Assembly: GCF_021233435.1 (NCBI RefSeq)
Contig: NZ_CP089469.1
Location: 124,001 to 188,000, forward strand
Source: Halobacterium noricense
GTDB taxonomy: Archaea > Halobacteriota > Halobacteria > Halobacteriales > Halobacteriaceae
DNA length: 64,000 nucleotides
Reading direction: 5' to 3'
Position numbers and translations under genes: made by a program. Positions 50,933 to 59,369 of the stretch are shown piece after piece (positions within the stretch are counted from its first letter, which is position 1; every line of letters starts with the position of its first letter). Below the pieces are notes generated by a model that saw only the letters and a list, made by a program, of their open reading frames with translations, was not told where the DNA came from and searched no databases.

Positions 50933-51901
50933 ATTGTTGATTCAGTTCAGCTGTCGCTCTGGAATCGAAGAGAGCAAGGACACCGCGCTAGCGGTGTCCG
51001 ACACGAATGATTCCGCTCGATGTGTTTGGCTCGGAATCGCTCGCAGCGGACCTGCTGGAACAGGTGCGCTGGCGTGACGGCGTTTCCTGCCCTCGCTGCC
51101 GTTCTGACCGGACGGTCAAGAACGGCAGCTATGGGGCGTTTCAACGCTATCTCTGTAAGAATTGCGACCGCACGTTCAACGATAAGACGGGCACAATTTT
51201 CGCTCACTCGAAGGTTGCGCTCCGCAAGTGGTTGTTCTCGATTTACGCGTTCTTACGGTTCAATACGAGTCTTCGCCAACTTCAGCGAGAGATCGATGTG
51301 ACCTACAAGACGATGCACCGGCGCGTCGAGCGCTTCACCAGAGCGCTCGACGCGCCTCAACTCGACCTCGTTGGACCGGTCGAAATCGACGAAGTGTACG
51401 TCTCTGCGGGGTTGAAAGGCCGCGAGCGCGACCAACCGTCGCGCTCGCGTGGCCTGTCCACGCGCGGACGAGGTTCGTACGAGGGAGACAAACCACCCGT
51501 CTTCACCATCGTTGACCGTGGAACGGGACAGCGGTACGTCGTCCCGGCGAAATCCGCAGACGAATCGACGGTGCGACTCCTCCTCGCTGACCACGAGGAG
51601 GAGTCGCTAACAGTCTACACCGACGGATTTCGGGCATACGACCCGCTTGAGGACGACGACGAGTTCACCCGCAAATACGTCGTCCACGGTGACGGCGAAT
51701 ACGCTGATGGAGACATCCACGTGAACACGTGCGAGAGCCACGCGTCGCTGGCGCGACGCTGGCTCTCGCCGCATCGAGGCGTCTCGAAGGACAAGTTGAC
51801 ACAGTATCTCCGCGCCTTTCAGCTACGCAGCGAACTCTTCAGAAAATCTGGTCGAGAAGCACTCAAACACGCTGTCAAAGCGACTCTCTGAAATCAACAA
51901 T
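50933..51901 (+). mobile_element. IS1595-family insertion sequence
   Basis: About 969 bp with imperfect inverted repeats: ATTGTTGATTCAG... at 50933 and ...AATCAACAAT ending at 51901. An additional stem-loop GGACACCGCGCTAGCGGTGTCC lies just before the transposase (about 50978-50999). No clear 8-bp duplication. It truncates the following minus-strand gene. Confidence 0.75.
51007..51891 (+). CDS. IS1595-family transposase (ISH4-like)
   Basis: 294 residues. The N-terminal zinc ribbon has CPRCRSDRTVKNG and YLCKNCDRTFNDKTG (CxxC...CxxC). A helix-turn-helix part covers FNTSLRQLQREIDVTYKTMHRRVERF. The DDE core has VEIDEVYVSAGLKG, LTVYTDGFRAYDPL and HVNTCESHASLARRWLSPHRGVSKDKLTQYL. All catalytic residues are present and the ORF is intact. 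Confidence 0.85.
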   Translation: MIPLDVFGSESLAADLLEQVRWRDGVSCPRCRSDRTVKNGSYGAFQRYLCKNCDRTFNDKTGTIFAHSKVALRKWLFSIYAFLRFNTSLRQLQREIDVTYKTMHRRVERFTRALDAPQLDLVGPVEIDEVYVSAGLKGRERDQPSRSRGLSTRGRGSYEGDKPPVFTIVDRGTGQRYVVPAKSADESTVRLLLADHEEESLTVYTDGFRAYDPLEDDDEFTRKYVVHGDGEYADGDIHVNTCESHASLARRWLSPHRGVSKDKLTQYLRAFQLRSELFRKSGREALKHAVKATL

Positions 51902-51904
51902 ATG

Positions 51905-52288
51905 CTACACATGAGCGTTCGCGCGATTTGAGACTAATTGCTCGAACGATGCAACATCAGGAATTTCCTGGCGCTCCGGCAGCCGGAGATCAGCCAGCGC
52001 CTCCGCATACCCATCCGCCATATACCGAATCCCCACAATCGCAAGCAACAACCCGGGAATAGAGGCAACCGCAGTCGGCGTCATCGCAAAAATATGACGC
52101 CCACCAGTCACGTGAATAACCGTATTCATAATACCGAAATCCCAGACCAACAACACAACCAAAAAGAGATACGGCGGATACACCTGCAACCCCGGAATAC
52201 GTTCCGCAAGCACATCGAAGTGAAAGGCGTTCACAACACGTTCGACGAGTAGCGTATCCCGGAACTGCAACTGTCCGTCTGTCATCAT
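51905..52288 (-). CDS. Membrane protein, C-terminus truncated by IS1595
   Basis: 127 residues. Two transmembrane segments: VYPPYLFLVVLLVWDFGIM and FAMTPTAVASIPGLLLAIVGIRY. An N-terminal region LQFRDTLLVERVVNAFHFDVLAERIPGL precedes them. The stop TAG (51905-51907) comes from a few bases right at the IS1595 end, so the original protein was longer. No family recognised. Confidence 0.55.
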   Translation of the reverse strand: MMTDGQLQFRDTLLVERVVNAFHFDVLAERIPGLQVYPPYLFLVVLLVWDFGIMNTVIHVTGGRHIFAMTPTAVASIPGLLLAIVGIRYMADGYAEALADLRLPERQEIPDVASFEQLVSNRANAHV

Positions 52289-52458
52289 TCCAGATACCGA
52301 CAGCCCACCATCTTAGATGTTCGCCGCCAGATACGACGCCGACCACGAAAACCAACCCCGCCTACATCGCTCGTGATGCACGCAGAGGGTGGGAACACTC
52401 TAGATGAGAGTGATATTCCCAGGCCGAACGCAGGTCGACATCGTCCTCTCGTAGCAGG

Positions 52459-52890
52459 TCAATTGTGTGGATTATCGGGTGTCTCCAGCCGGGTGATATC
52501 CTCGATGACGTCAAAGTCGTCATCGAAGGAGTACAGGTACTCGATTCCCTCTCGTTCCATGTACGCGGTGAGGGTCGCATCACCGAACGCGAATTCGTCG
52601 TAGGTCTCGAAGAGCTCCACCGCACGGTGAAAGTCCTTCTGAGCGGAGTGAACCAGTTCGAAGCCTGCTGACTCTGAGAGTCGATCCCGGAGGTCTACCG
52701 CTATATCGTGACGCTGGCGTTCGTGAATCCAGTTCAGAGACTCCAACAGCACGTAGTTCGTGATTCGAGCAGTCGGGAGGTCACCACGGTCGATGGCGTG
52801 GATGATGCCCTCGGCCTGTTCGTGGCGGCCGCTCGGGGTCGTATCCTTGTAGTCGATGAGAATATTTGAATCGACGACGGCGACCGCCAT
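52459..52890 (-). CDS. vapC: VapC-type PIN-domain ribonuclease toxin
   Basis: 143 residues. PIN acidic residues are seen in VVDSNILIDYKD (first Asp), NYVLLESLNWIHE (Glu), DEFAFGDATLTAYMER (Asp) and YLYSFDDDFDVIEDITRL (last Asps). It should cleave a specific RNA when freed from its antitoxin. The start ATG directly follows the antitoxin stop. It appears intact, unlike the PIN toxin at 34156. Confidence 0.85.
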   Translation of the reverse strand: MAVAVVDSNILIDYKDTTPSGRHEQAEGIIHAIDRGDLPTARITNYVLLESLNWIHERQRHDIAVDLRDRLSESAGFELVHSAQKDFHRAVELFETYDEFAFGDATLTAYMEREGIEYLYSFDDDFDVIEDITRLETPDNPHN

Positions 52891-53163
52891 TCAGGCGTCC
52901 TCCGTGAACGCAGGGTCTTCTTCGTGGCCGGCGAGGTCGTGCGTTTCGAGGCTATCACCACCCATCGGAGCCTGCAGATCGTCATCTTCGAACGCGCCGT
53001 AGCGCTGTCGGACGACCTCAACGGTGAGGTCACCTTTCTCGGTGACGTTCCAGCGGAGCTTGTCGCCGGCCTCGATGTCGAGACGCCGACGGAGCGACGC
53101 TGGGATAGTAACCATTCCTCGGTCACTGACTTTGGTTTCCTCGGGTGGTTCTTCAGCTGCCAT
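52891..53163 (-). CDS. vapB: VapB-type AbrB-like antitoxin
   Basis: 90 residues. SpoVT/AbrB DNA-binding fold: ETKVSDRGMVTIPASLRRRLDIEAGDKLRWNVTEKGDLTVEVVRQRYGAFED. The C-terminal acidic tail DLAGHEEDPAFTEDA contacts the toxin. It is adjacent to vapC with no gap. It should repress the pair's promoter upstream of 53163. Confidence 0.85.
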   Translation of the reverse strand: MAAEEPPEETKVSDRGMVTIPASLRRRLDIEAGDKLRWNVTEKGDLTVEVVRQRYGAFEDDDLQAPMGGDSLETHDLAGHEEDPAFTEDA

Positions 53164-53292
53164 ACTCGCCAGTACAGGCCCTCATCTGATACATGTTGCG
53201 CCACATGCACCTCGGAAGGTGGACGAATCACTAGGGTCGAACACTCTTTACGAAAATATACGTTAACTAGAGACCACTTCCTGGGTTTGCAG

Positions 53293-53748
53293 CTACCGAC
53301 TTGCCTCAGTGTGTTGTTCTCGACGTATCGTAGCAAGATCCTCACCAACACGAACCGAATTTATCCCGGTGTCCGTTTCGTTGTGCGCGATAATGAGGAC
53401 GCCTGGTGCGGTTGTGACTGTTGGAGTGTCTCCTTCATCGAGACCAGCGTCGACAGCGTTGGGAAGTTGTAGTTGGTAGCCGTTGCCGGCGATTTGGATG
53501 GTTGCTGTGACCGCTCGATACGCCGTGTTGGTATCGGTGGCAGCCGTCGCAACAAGGTCTGCTTCGACATCATCAGGAACACGGTCGACGTCGACGGCGA
53601 CTAGAAGGCCTTCGAAGGCGTGAATTCGTGTCTTGGCTAGTCGGGTTGCTGTGTTGTTGTCGTCTTCGGCAACGAGTGTCGCTGCTCGTGCTGATCGAGT
53701 AATTTGGAGAGCGAGGCCGTCGCCGGACTTCTTGATGGCGTTCGCCAC
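53293..53748 (-). CDS. AbrB-like DNA-binding protein, hypothetical
   Basis: 151 residues. No toxin lies next to it. The C-terminal part (TATIQIAGNGYQLQLPNAVDAGLDEGDTPTVTTAPGVLIIAHNE) resembles the swapped-hairpin domain of AbrB proteins. The N-terminal part (AIKKSGDGLALQITRSARAATLVAEDDNNTATRLAKTRIHAFEGLLVAVDVDRVPDDVEADLVATAA) is unusual. A near-perfect palindrome over the promoter (53752-53772) is a good self-operator. Confidence 0.55.
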   Translation of the reverse strand: MANAIKKSGDGLALQITRSARAATLVAEDDNNTATRLAKTRIHAFEGLLVAVDVDRVPDDVEADLVATAATDTNTAYRAVTATIQIAGNGYQLQLPNAVDAGLDEGDTPTVTTAPGVLIIAHNETDTGINSVRVGEDLATIRREQHTEASR

Positions 53749-53751
53749 ACT

Positions 53752-53772
53752 CGTTAGTATACTATGCTAACG
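53752..53772. promoter_or_regulatory. Near-perfect palindrome over the TATA box of the AbrB-like gene
   Basis: CGTTAGTATA and TATGCTAACG arms around a central C, with 9 of 10 positions matching. It starts 4 bp before the ATG at 53748 and includes a TATA-like TATACTAT. Binding there would block transcription start. Confidence 0.55.
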
Positions 53773-54024
53773 AAAGAATGCTTCGACCCTACCACCATCC
53801 CCTCAGCCTCCAAACCACACACCACCACTTCCGAATCTTCCCCACCCCCACACACCACTATTTCCGGAGCTATCGGGGCAACACCCGGACCTAAATCAGA
53901 GGTCTAAAACACCGGAGCAGCCGTTCCCACCCCGTTCTGCGGCAGACTCAACGATATTCGCAACTGCTCCGAACCGCGAACTAGAATCCAGAACGCCTAC
54001 GATACTGACCCTACCACCTCACTC
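53773..54024. other. Intergenic, low-complexity pyrimidine-rich stretch
   Basis: CCACCA- and ACACACCAC-rich sequence (near 53795-53865) without an ORF. It could be a spacer or a relic. Nothing recognised. Confidence 0.3.
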
Positions 54025-54964
54025 GGCTGTGTTGAATCACTAGACGGCGTCGGTACAGGTCGCTAAATCAAAGGCGTTGAAGCGGGAGATTCCGGTTGCC
54101 TATGACCCAAATCTCCCGCTTCACTGGAGAAATTGTCCCGGTCGCTCAAAGCGTTACTGGCGATGGAGACGAATCCGCCGCTCCGGAAGGAGGCGGCGGA
54201 TTCGCCGACTATGCGTTCGTTTCCCTCCATTGTCTCCGGATTTACCTCGATACGTCCTACCGGATGACCATCGACCTGCTGAAGGAGATGCCACAAATAA
54301 TCGGGGAAATCGGCCTCAGCGCGGCCGATCTCCCACACCCATCGACGTTATGTAAGGCGTTCGATGAGATGAGTATGAGTGTCTGTCGAGTGCTACTGCG
54401 CCAGTCGGCGCAGTTGCACGACCCCTCGAAACACGGCGCTATTGACGCCACGTTCTACGAACGGTCCGCCGCGAGCCGCCACTACTGTCAGCGAACGAGT
54501 TACCGTGTGCAGAAGCTGAAAGTCACGAAACTCGTCGATACAGACACGCAAGCCATCCTTGACGTGCATTGCTCGACCAACCGTGAAGGAAGTGATGCCG
54601 ACCTCTGTGCGCAGATCGCCCGCCGGAACGCGGGCGATCTGCTCAGTCTCGCCGCGGACAAGGGTTACGACAAGAACGCGCTCCGCACCGCGTTGCGTGA
54701 CCTCGACATTCGTCCGCTGATCAAGCACCGCATCTTTGCTCCGTACGACCACGCGCACAACGCTCGTATTGACGAAGATCGCTACAATCAGCGGTCAATG
54801 ACCGAAACCGTCAATTCGGCAGTGAAGCGCTCGCTCGGCTTCGCCGTGCGAGCGCGTTCCTGGTATCGTGAGTTCCGTGAAATCGCTCTGATGTGTGTCG
54901 TCTACAACATCAAGCGTGCCGTGAAACAGTAAAATCCGACGCCTTATGGCGATTCAACACGGCC
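54025..54964 (+). mobile_element. IS5-family insertion sequence, complete
   Basis: About 940 bp. Terminal repeats GGCTGTGTTGAATC at 54025 and GATTCAACACGGCC ending at 54964. The similarity continues outwards for 7 bp as an inverted repeat (CCTCACT left, AGTGAGG right), so the true ends may be a few bases further out. No direct duplication is seen. A truncated relative lies at 19337-19636. Confidence 0.8.
54102..54932 (+). CDS. IS5-family transposase
   Basis: 276 residues from the ATG at 54102 (MTQISRFTGE). Catalytic blocks: HGAIDATFYERSAASRHYC (first Asp), LSLAADKGYDKNALRTALRDLDIRPLIKHR (second Asp, in DKGYDKN), and YNQRSMTETVNSAVKRSLGFAV (Glu). It ends GVRARSWYREFREIALMCVVYNIKRAVKQ-like, as is usual for haloarchaeal ISH1-group members. 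The frame is intact. Confidence 0.85.
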   Translation: MTQISRFTGEIVPVAQSVTGDGDESAAPEGGGGFADYAFVSLHCLRIYLDTSYRMTIDLLKEMPQIIGEIGLSAADLPHPSTLCKAFDEMSMSVCRVLLRQSAQLHDPSKHGAIDATFYERSAASRHYCQRTSYRVQKLKVTKLVDTDTQAILDVHCSTNREGSDADLCAQIARRNAGDLLSLAADKGYDKNALRTALRDLDIRPLIKHRIFAPYDHAHNARIDEDRYNQRSMTETVNSAVKRSLGFAVRARSWYREFREIALMCVVYNIKRAVKQ

Positions 54965-55196
54965 AGTGAGGTGTATTCAGGAACTAGATGGATCTCATGT
55001 TCTCCGTCTTTCTCGTAGTCCTCCTACGTAAACCAGTGTCCTCCTAACAGTAGTTGCCTAGCGCGGTTTCTTTATTCAGAACAAGTGCTGGAAGTGGGGC
55101 GGCTGAATCGGTAAGTGGGAATGCAAGTTAATTGAATTGACAGCAATCGTATTCCTTGCAGAATATTTTAACTGCCCTCGGGACTATTGACTGGAT

Positions 55197-55595
55197 ATGA
55201 GTGGTCCCCGCTCGATTAAGCTCATACTCTTGATTCTCGTGTACTTTTGGGCGCTCACTCTCGGTGCTAGTCTTCTCGTACTACGTCCAGTTCGTGTTTT
55301 TCTCATCGTCCCAGTTTTGGCTGGTCTGGGTTTGCTTGGTCATGCTGTGAAAAAGAGCCATCTAGATGAGCTCGGGTACGCGATAATGTGGCTATGGGCT
55401 ACTGTACTTGCTCTCATTATCGGTGGACTTACCGCTGAAACCTTTATCTTGCACCGCGATATGCCACCGTTAGTTGAGTTCCCAATAGCCCGTATTCTTG
55501 GGACTATCGGACTCCTCGCTGTCCTCGTTACGACGTACGTACTCGGTGTACAGCGTTCAACACAAGCGAAAGAGCGGAATACAGATACTACCTAA
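55197..55595 (+). CDS. Four-helix membrane protein, hypothetical
   Basis: 132 residues. Four predicted transmembrane segments: IKLILLILVYFWALTLGASLLVL, VFLIVPVLAGLGLLGHAV, YAIMWLWATVLALIIGGLTAE, ILGTIGLLAVLVTTYVLGV. A TATA-like GAATATTTTAA about 30 bp upstream favours a leaderless start. A related layout (four segments, about 130 residues) is seen in the protein at 58124. Function unknown. Confidence 0.6.
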   Translation: MSGPRSIKLILLILVYFWALTLGASLLVLRPVRVFLIVPVLAGLGLLGHAVKKSHLDELGYAIMWLWATVLALIIGGLTAETFILHRDMPPLVEFPIARILGTIGLLAVLVTTYVLGVQRSTQAKERNTDTT

Positions 55596-55747
55596 ACCCG
55601 GGTATTAGACCCAATCCCTCTATCGATTCACTGCACTTACCGGGCGTTTCACCTCATCCACTGAATAAAGAAACCGTATTGGCAACTACTGCTAAGCCAA
55701 TTCCAGCAGAGGGTGAGCAGGGCGCGGTAGTTCAACGGGTGTTCGAA

Positions 55748-56866
55748 TTAGTGGATGTTTTGCGATTCTGGCATGGGAACCGCTACAGTACAGAGTTCGT
55801 CGTCTTCGACACAGCGTTCACAGAGCGGTGACTGTGCCTCGATGTCGATAGCATCCCACGCGTAGGTCGCTCCGCATGTCGGGCAGTGCCAGTCGTACAC
55901 GCCGTGTTCCTCTGCGAGTGCCGGGAATTGATGTGCTAACGTCGGTGTGAGTTTCGCGTCAGGATACGCATCGAAGTACTCCACGAGCTGGTGCTTTCGA
56001 TACCCATCCACCCCGGGCAACAGTCCGGTGAACCCGACATCTTCGTAGCCCTCGTTAGCTTGCCCACAGCGAATCCGGAACGGACAGGTGTCGCACTCCC
56101 AGTCAGACACCGGATCAGCAGGCGGTAACACCTCGTCGCTCCGATACTGGGTTTGGGCTCGCATCCACGGAACAACGCGGTCCTGCCAGAACGACTCGTC
56201 AAACTGGACGTGGAACACTTCGATATCTAGCGTGTCACGCCCACCGTACAGCAGGACTCCATCACGCAGCGACCGGTCATACTCAGCATCCAGCGCATAC
56301 ATGTACGCGTGCAACTGTGCCTTGTGATGCGGTTTCGGGCTGTCCAGATACGATACCGACGATGTTGTCTTGATTTCCATCACGAGAATCGGGTCCCCAG
56401 AGGAATCCACGAGCACCGGGTCAGTCACACCCTTCACGCGGACTGGCGCGCCACCGTCGTCGATAGTCGTGTCTATCCACATCGAGTTCCGCACATAGGT
56501 GTTCTCGGTCGTGACTGCATCCAGCAAGTACGGCACGACAATCTCTTCCTCGAAGGCAGACCCAATCCAGAACAACCCTTGTGGTGCATCACCTTCCTTT
56601 GGTGCGTTCTCTGCGTAGTACCGGACCTTCCGATGGCACTGTAGCAACTTACTCGGGGAATGTTTCTCCGCGGCAGGTGGTGGGGATGCGCCGTTGAAGT
56701 ACGGCCGCCCCTCCAGAATGTTCTCTGTGAACTGTTCTTCCTGATACCAGTCGTTGAATGATTCGTTCGTAATCGCGTCAAGGAGACGCTTCCGGCGATC
56801 GGCCTCCGGCGCGCGATTCGGAGTCAGGAATTCGGTGGTGGGCGTATTCGCTTGGTCGTCTGGCAT
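55748..56866 (-). CDS. Cas4-like PD-(D/E)XK exonuclease with extra C-terminal zinc finger
   Basis: 372 residues. A Cas4/RecB signature: SPSKLLQCHRKVRYYAENAPK (first Cys), then GLFWIGSAFEEEIVVPYL, the nuclease core VTDPVLVDSSGDPILVMEIKTTSSVSYL (D and E-x-K), KAQLHAYMYALD (Q-x-x-x-Y), and DWECDTCPFRIRCG with three more cysteines for an iron-sulphur cluster. The last 60 residues form a separate zinc ribbon (WHCPTCGATY and SPLCERCVEDDELC). It follows the Orc1/Cdc6 gene on the same strand by 72 bp. There is no CRISPR array. It may resect DNA ends at a plasmid origin or act in defence. Confidence 0.75.
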   Translation of the reverse strand: MPDDQANTPTTEFLTPNRAPEADRRKRLLDAITNESFNDWYQEEQFTENILEGRPYFNGASPPPAAEKHSPSKLLQCHRKVRYYAENAPKEGDAPQGLFWIGSAFEEEIVVPYLLDAVTTENTYVRNSMWIDTTIDDGGAPVRVKGVTDPVLVDSSGDPILVMEIKTTSSVSYLDSPKPHHKAQLHAYMYALDAEYDRSLRDGVLLYGGRDTLDIEVFHVQFDESFWQDRVVPWMRAQTQYRSDEVLPPADPVSDWECDTCPFRIRCGQANEGYEDVGFTGLLPGVDGYRKHQLVEYFDAYPDAKLTPTLAHQFPALAEEHGVYDWHCPTCGATYAWDAIDIEAQSPLCERCVEDDELCTVAVPMPESQNIH

Positions 56867-56910
56867 TACACGTGCAGTGAGAATGGCAGCGGGGATAGGC
56901 AGCGGCGTGG

Positions 56911-56934
56911 TGGTTCCAAATCTGCCAAGACATC
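56911..56934 (+). repeat. Orc2-locus repeat, copy at the 3' side
   Basis: TTCCAAATCTGCCAAGACA, 5 bp beyond the orc stop codon. It matches the copy at 57992-58010 (TTCCAAATCTTCCAAAACA) at 17 of 19 positions, in the same orientation. Both flank the gene, like ORBs around the first orc gene, though the sequence differs. Confidence 0.5.
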
Positions 56935-56938
56935 TCCG

Positions 56939-57943
56939 TCACCGGATAGCCCGATACGTCCGTGCCTTCGTATTCCCGTCAGTGACGATCAGGTTGTAGT
57001 GCTCCAGTTTCGAGAGGTAGTTTCGGACTGTGCGCTCGGATTTCGGGTCGTCAACGCGGTCCTGGTACGCAGTGTAGAGTGCTGACGGGTCAATCTCACC
57101 AGCCTCAGTAACGATCTCGTAGAGGACTTTCTGGTGGGGCGTGAGGCGATCCAGCGTTTTCCGTTCGATTTCCAATTTCGCTTCCGAAACCGCGTCCGCC
57201 ACAAGCTCGGAGTGAATTCGGTCCGCACCTTGACTGGCCGCGGTTCGAGCAGCTTTCCGAAGGATGCCGATTGCGACACGGGCATCGCCGGCTGCCCGGT
57301 CCGCGATTTGTCGTAGCTCTGCATCCCGGATTGTGTTCTCGGCTAATCCCCACTGGACGCGGTCATGGAGGATTGAGACTAATTCATCATTCGAGTAGGC
57401 GGTGAAGTGGATGCGGTTGGCGTTCCGGAGGCGGCTTTGGAGCCGGTCGTCTAGTGGGGTGAACAGTTCTTCTTCCCGGTTGGCGATGAGGATGAGTGAG
57501 AGGGTGGGGATGCGGTAGAGGTCGTAGAGCAAGTCTTTGTCTTGGAGTTGATCAACTTCGTCCAGGATGACGACGTATGGCGGGCCGTCGTAAGCGCGGA
57601 GGCGGTCCAAGAGCACGTCGCGCGGGGTAGACTGGCGGTGAATGTCAACGGTTTCTCCGATACCGTTGAGGAGCTGGTAGAGGGTTTTGAAGCGGGTATA
57701 GTCCTCCCAGCAGTTCACGTACTGTGTGTTCAGGTCTACGACGTTCCGGCGGAGTTCCTCGGTGAGGAATTGCGCGATGCAGGTTTTCCCGACGCCCGAG
57801 GGGCCGTAGAGGAGTGTGGGGTCGATTCGACTCCCGTCCGTGACCGGTTCGAGGATGCTGGACAGGTAGTTGACTTCGTTGTCCCGGTGTTTCACCTCCT
57901 GCGGGACGAATTCTGGCTGGAGCACTCGCGCGTCGGTAATCAT
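56939..57943 (-). CDS. orc2: Orc1/Cdc6-type AAA+ initiator, second copy
   Basis: 334 residues. Shorter than the first copy. Walker A LLYGPSGVGKTCI (47-54), Walker B YVVILDEVDQLQDKDLLYDL, sensor ILIANREEELFTPLDDRLQSRLRNANRIHF, sensor 2 GDARVAIGILRKAARTAA. The winged helix is QKVLYEIVTEAGEIDPSALYTAYQDRVDDPKSERTVRNYLSKLEHYNLIV. It likely initiates at the repeats flanking it. It heads a unit with a Cas4-like nuclease gene. Confidence 0.9.
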   Translation of the reverse strand: MITDARVLQPEFVPQEVKHRDNEVNYLSSILEPVTDGSRIDPTLLYGPSGVGKTCIAQFLTEELRRNVVDLNTQYVNCWEDYTRFKTLYQLLNGIGETVDIHRQSTPRDVLLDRLRAYDGPPYVVILDEVDQLQDKDLLYDLYRIPTLSLILIANREEELFTPLDDRLQSRLRNANRIHFTAYSNDELVSILHDRVQWGLAENTIRDAELRQIADRAAGDARVAIGILRKAARTAASQGADRIHSELVADAVSEAKLEIERKTLDRLTPHQKVLYEIVTEAGEIDPSALYTAYQDRVDDPKSERTVRNYLSKLEHYNLIVTDGNTKARTYRAIR

Positions 57944-57991
57944 GACTTGCGTCGACGCAGTCCGCCAGCATCATAAATGGAAGCGTGTTGT

Positions 57992-58010
57992 TTCCAAATC
58001 TTCCAAAACA
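57992..58010 (+). repeat. Orc2-locus repeat, copy at the 5' side
   Basis: TTCCAAATCTTCCAAAACA, upstream of the orc start. The surrounding 57944-58120 segment is AT-rich and free of genes, a fair origin candidate. Confidence 0.5.
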
Positions 58011-58123
58011 GGTCTGTTGAGTCACCATACTTAGCGAAGATACGCACCACATCGAGGAGGGTTCTTACCAGTGGATTTTGGCGTGAAACAACCGCTCAGT
58101 GGGACTGCGAATCTACCAGACGG

Positions 58124-58519
58124 TTATTGAGAAGGAGAACGATTCGTCCATTCCACTTTAAATATCACCGTGTAGCAAATCAGTAGCGAAAGAGCCCATA
58201 CACCACCAATTACGAGCGGCGATTGCTCACTTTGAGGGGCATAGATACCCTCTATGGAAACGGCATTCCCAAGAATGAACAGTACAAAAACAAGACCACT
58301 GAACCGCCACAGAGGCCCAGTCTCGATATTAGGGTGCTTCCGAAGCAAGAGATACGCCGTACAGACTGACCCACCGAATCCGACTAGTACTGGCGGTGCT
58401 GTACCCGCTGTTAGGCCGAGAGAGATCGAAATAGCGAGTAAGCCCACGCCGACAGACACAGATAAGATGCACGCCACGCGGATTACCTGCCAGCCAGAGA
58501 CCATACCAGACTTATCCAT
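58124..58519 (-). CDS. Membrane protein, hypothetical
   Basis: 131 residues, four transmembrane segments: VIRVACILSVSVGVGLLAISISLGL, APPVLVGFGGSVCTAYLLL, LWRFSGLVFVLFILGNAVSIEGI, and VIGGVWALSLLICYTVIF. No signature. It lies between the orc/Cas4-like pair and the winged-helix gene on the same strand. A start at 58504 is also possible. Confidence 0.55.
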   Translation of the reverse strand: MDKSGMVSGWQVIRVACILSVSVGVGLLAISISLGLTAGTAPPVLVGFGGSVCTAYLLLRKHPNIETGPLWRFSGLVFVLFILGNAVSIEGIYAPQSEQSPLVIGGVWALSLLICYTVIFKVEWTNRSPSQ

Positions 58520-58589
58520 TCGGCCAAGAAAAGCCTACGCCATTCATTAAACCCTCTGTACTTAGCGAGGACCTCACCAGCAGATTCTG

Positions 58590-59348
58590 TTACTCTTCTT
58601 CGTTCACGTCACGTTCAATGTCATCCGAGTCGCTCGCTTCGATATCTGATAGACTTCCCTGACTCAGTTCGCTTGCATCGCGTTCATCTTCCTCATCTGG
58701 CGTCGCTTCCGACGGCCGAATCACCCGCTCCCCACCATCATCATCTTCGGTGTTTTGCTCCTCACCATCATCCTCGTCCTCTTCGGTGTTTTCGGTCTGT
58801 TGGTCTTGTTCCTCGTTGGACGTTTGATTGGATGGGTTCTCTGGATGCTCAAGGGATGAGTCGTCCAGATTACTCTCAACATCAGTCAACTCCTCCCCGT
58901 CATCTGCACTGTCTGTGCTGCCTGACGTATCCGACCCGCGGCTGGTGTCCTCGATAATCGTTCCGTCCTCGGCTTCCGGGTACTGCAGGAGCAGTGACGG
59001 ATTCTCTTCCACCCACTCCATGATCTCTTCTGTCTGCTCGTCCACCAACTCCCGCAGCGCCCGTAACTTCCGATAATTACTGATCAAGCCTTCCCGTGCC
59101 ATCTTCTTCGTCAGGTGCTCCCCCATATCCGTCAAATCGTGCACCTTCTTCGTCCCCACATCACCTTGCCCAAGCGACACCGTCAGCAATCCCAACTTAG
59201 CGGCATCATCACGCCGCTCGATAATCGTTGACGACGTCACATCGATTTCCGGTTCAATTTCCGAATACGTCATCGGTCCATCGTGCAGCAGCACCAGCAT
59301 CTCAACCGCACCCTTCCGCTGTAGGAACTCCTGGACAGTGAGGCTCAT
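58590..59348 (-). CDS. Winged-helix regulator with long acidic tail
   Basis: 252 residues from MSLTVQEFLQRKGAVEML. The N-terminal 95 residues are a winged helix: EMLVLLHDGPMTYSEIEPEIDVTSSTIIERRDDAAKLGLLTVSLGQGDVGTKKVHDLTDMGEHLTKKMAREGL. A helical linker is followed by a tail of about 120 residues rich in Asp, Glu and Ser. Repeated AGTTAACTCC sequences upstream are candidate operators. It is divergent from a DDE transposase gene, so it may control that gene and itself. Confidence 0.65.
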   Translation of the reverse strand: MSLTVQEFLQRKGAVEMLVLLHDGPMTYSEIEPEIDVTSSTIIERRDDAAKLGLLTVSLGQGDVGTKKVHDLTDMGEHLTKKMAREGLISNYRKLRALRELVDEQTEEIMEWVEENPSLLLQYPEAEDGTIIEDTSRGSDTSGSTDSADDGEELTDVESNLDDSSLEHPENPSNQTSNEEQDQQTENTEEDEDDGEEQNTEDDDGGERVIRPSEATPDEEDERDASELSQGSLSDIEASDSDDIERDVNEEE

Positions 59349-59369
59349 CACCGGCCAGCTCACCACCAC

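Noticed and set aside
51902-51907. Stop codon of the truncated membrane gene as the native end
   Set aside because: It lies within a few bases of the IS1595 end, so it is most likely created by the insertion.
55748-56866. Cas4-like gene as a sign of a CRISPR-Cas locus
   Set aside because: No cas1, cas2, effector gene or repeat array is present. Cas4-like nucleases also occur outside CRISPR systems.
58020-58590. CTTAGCGA(A/G)GA motif repeated near 58030 and 58562 as an origin repeat
   Set aside because: Only two short, diverged copies are seen, and they could be chance.
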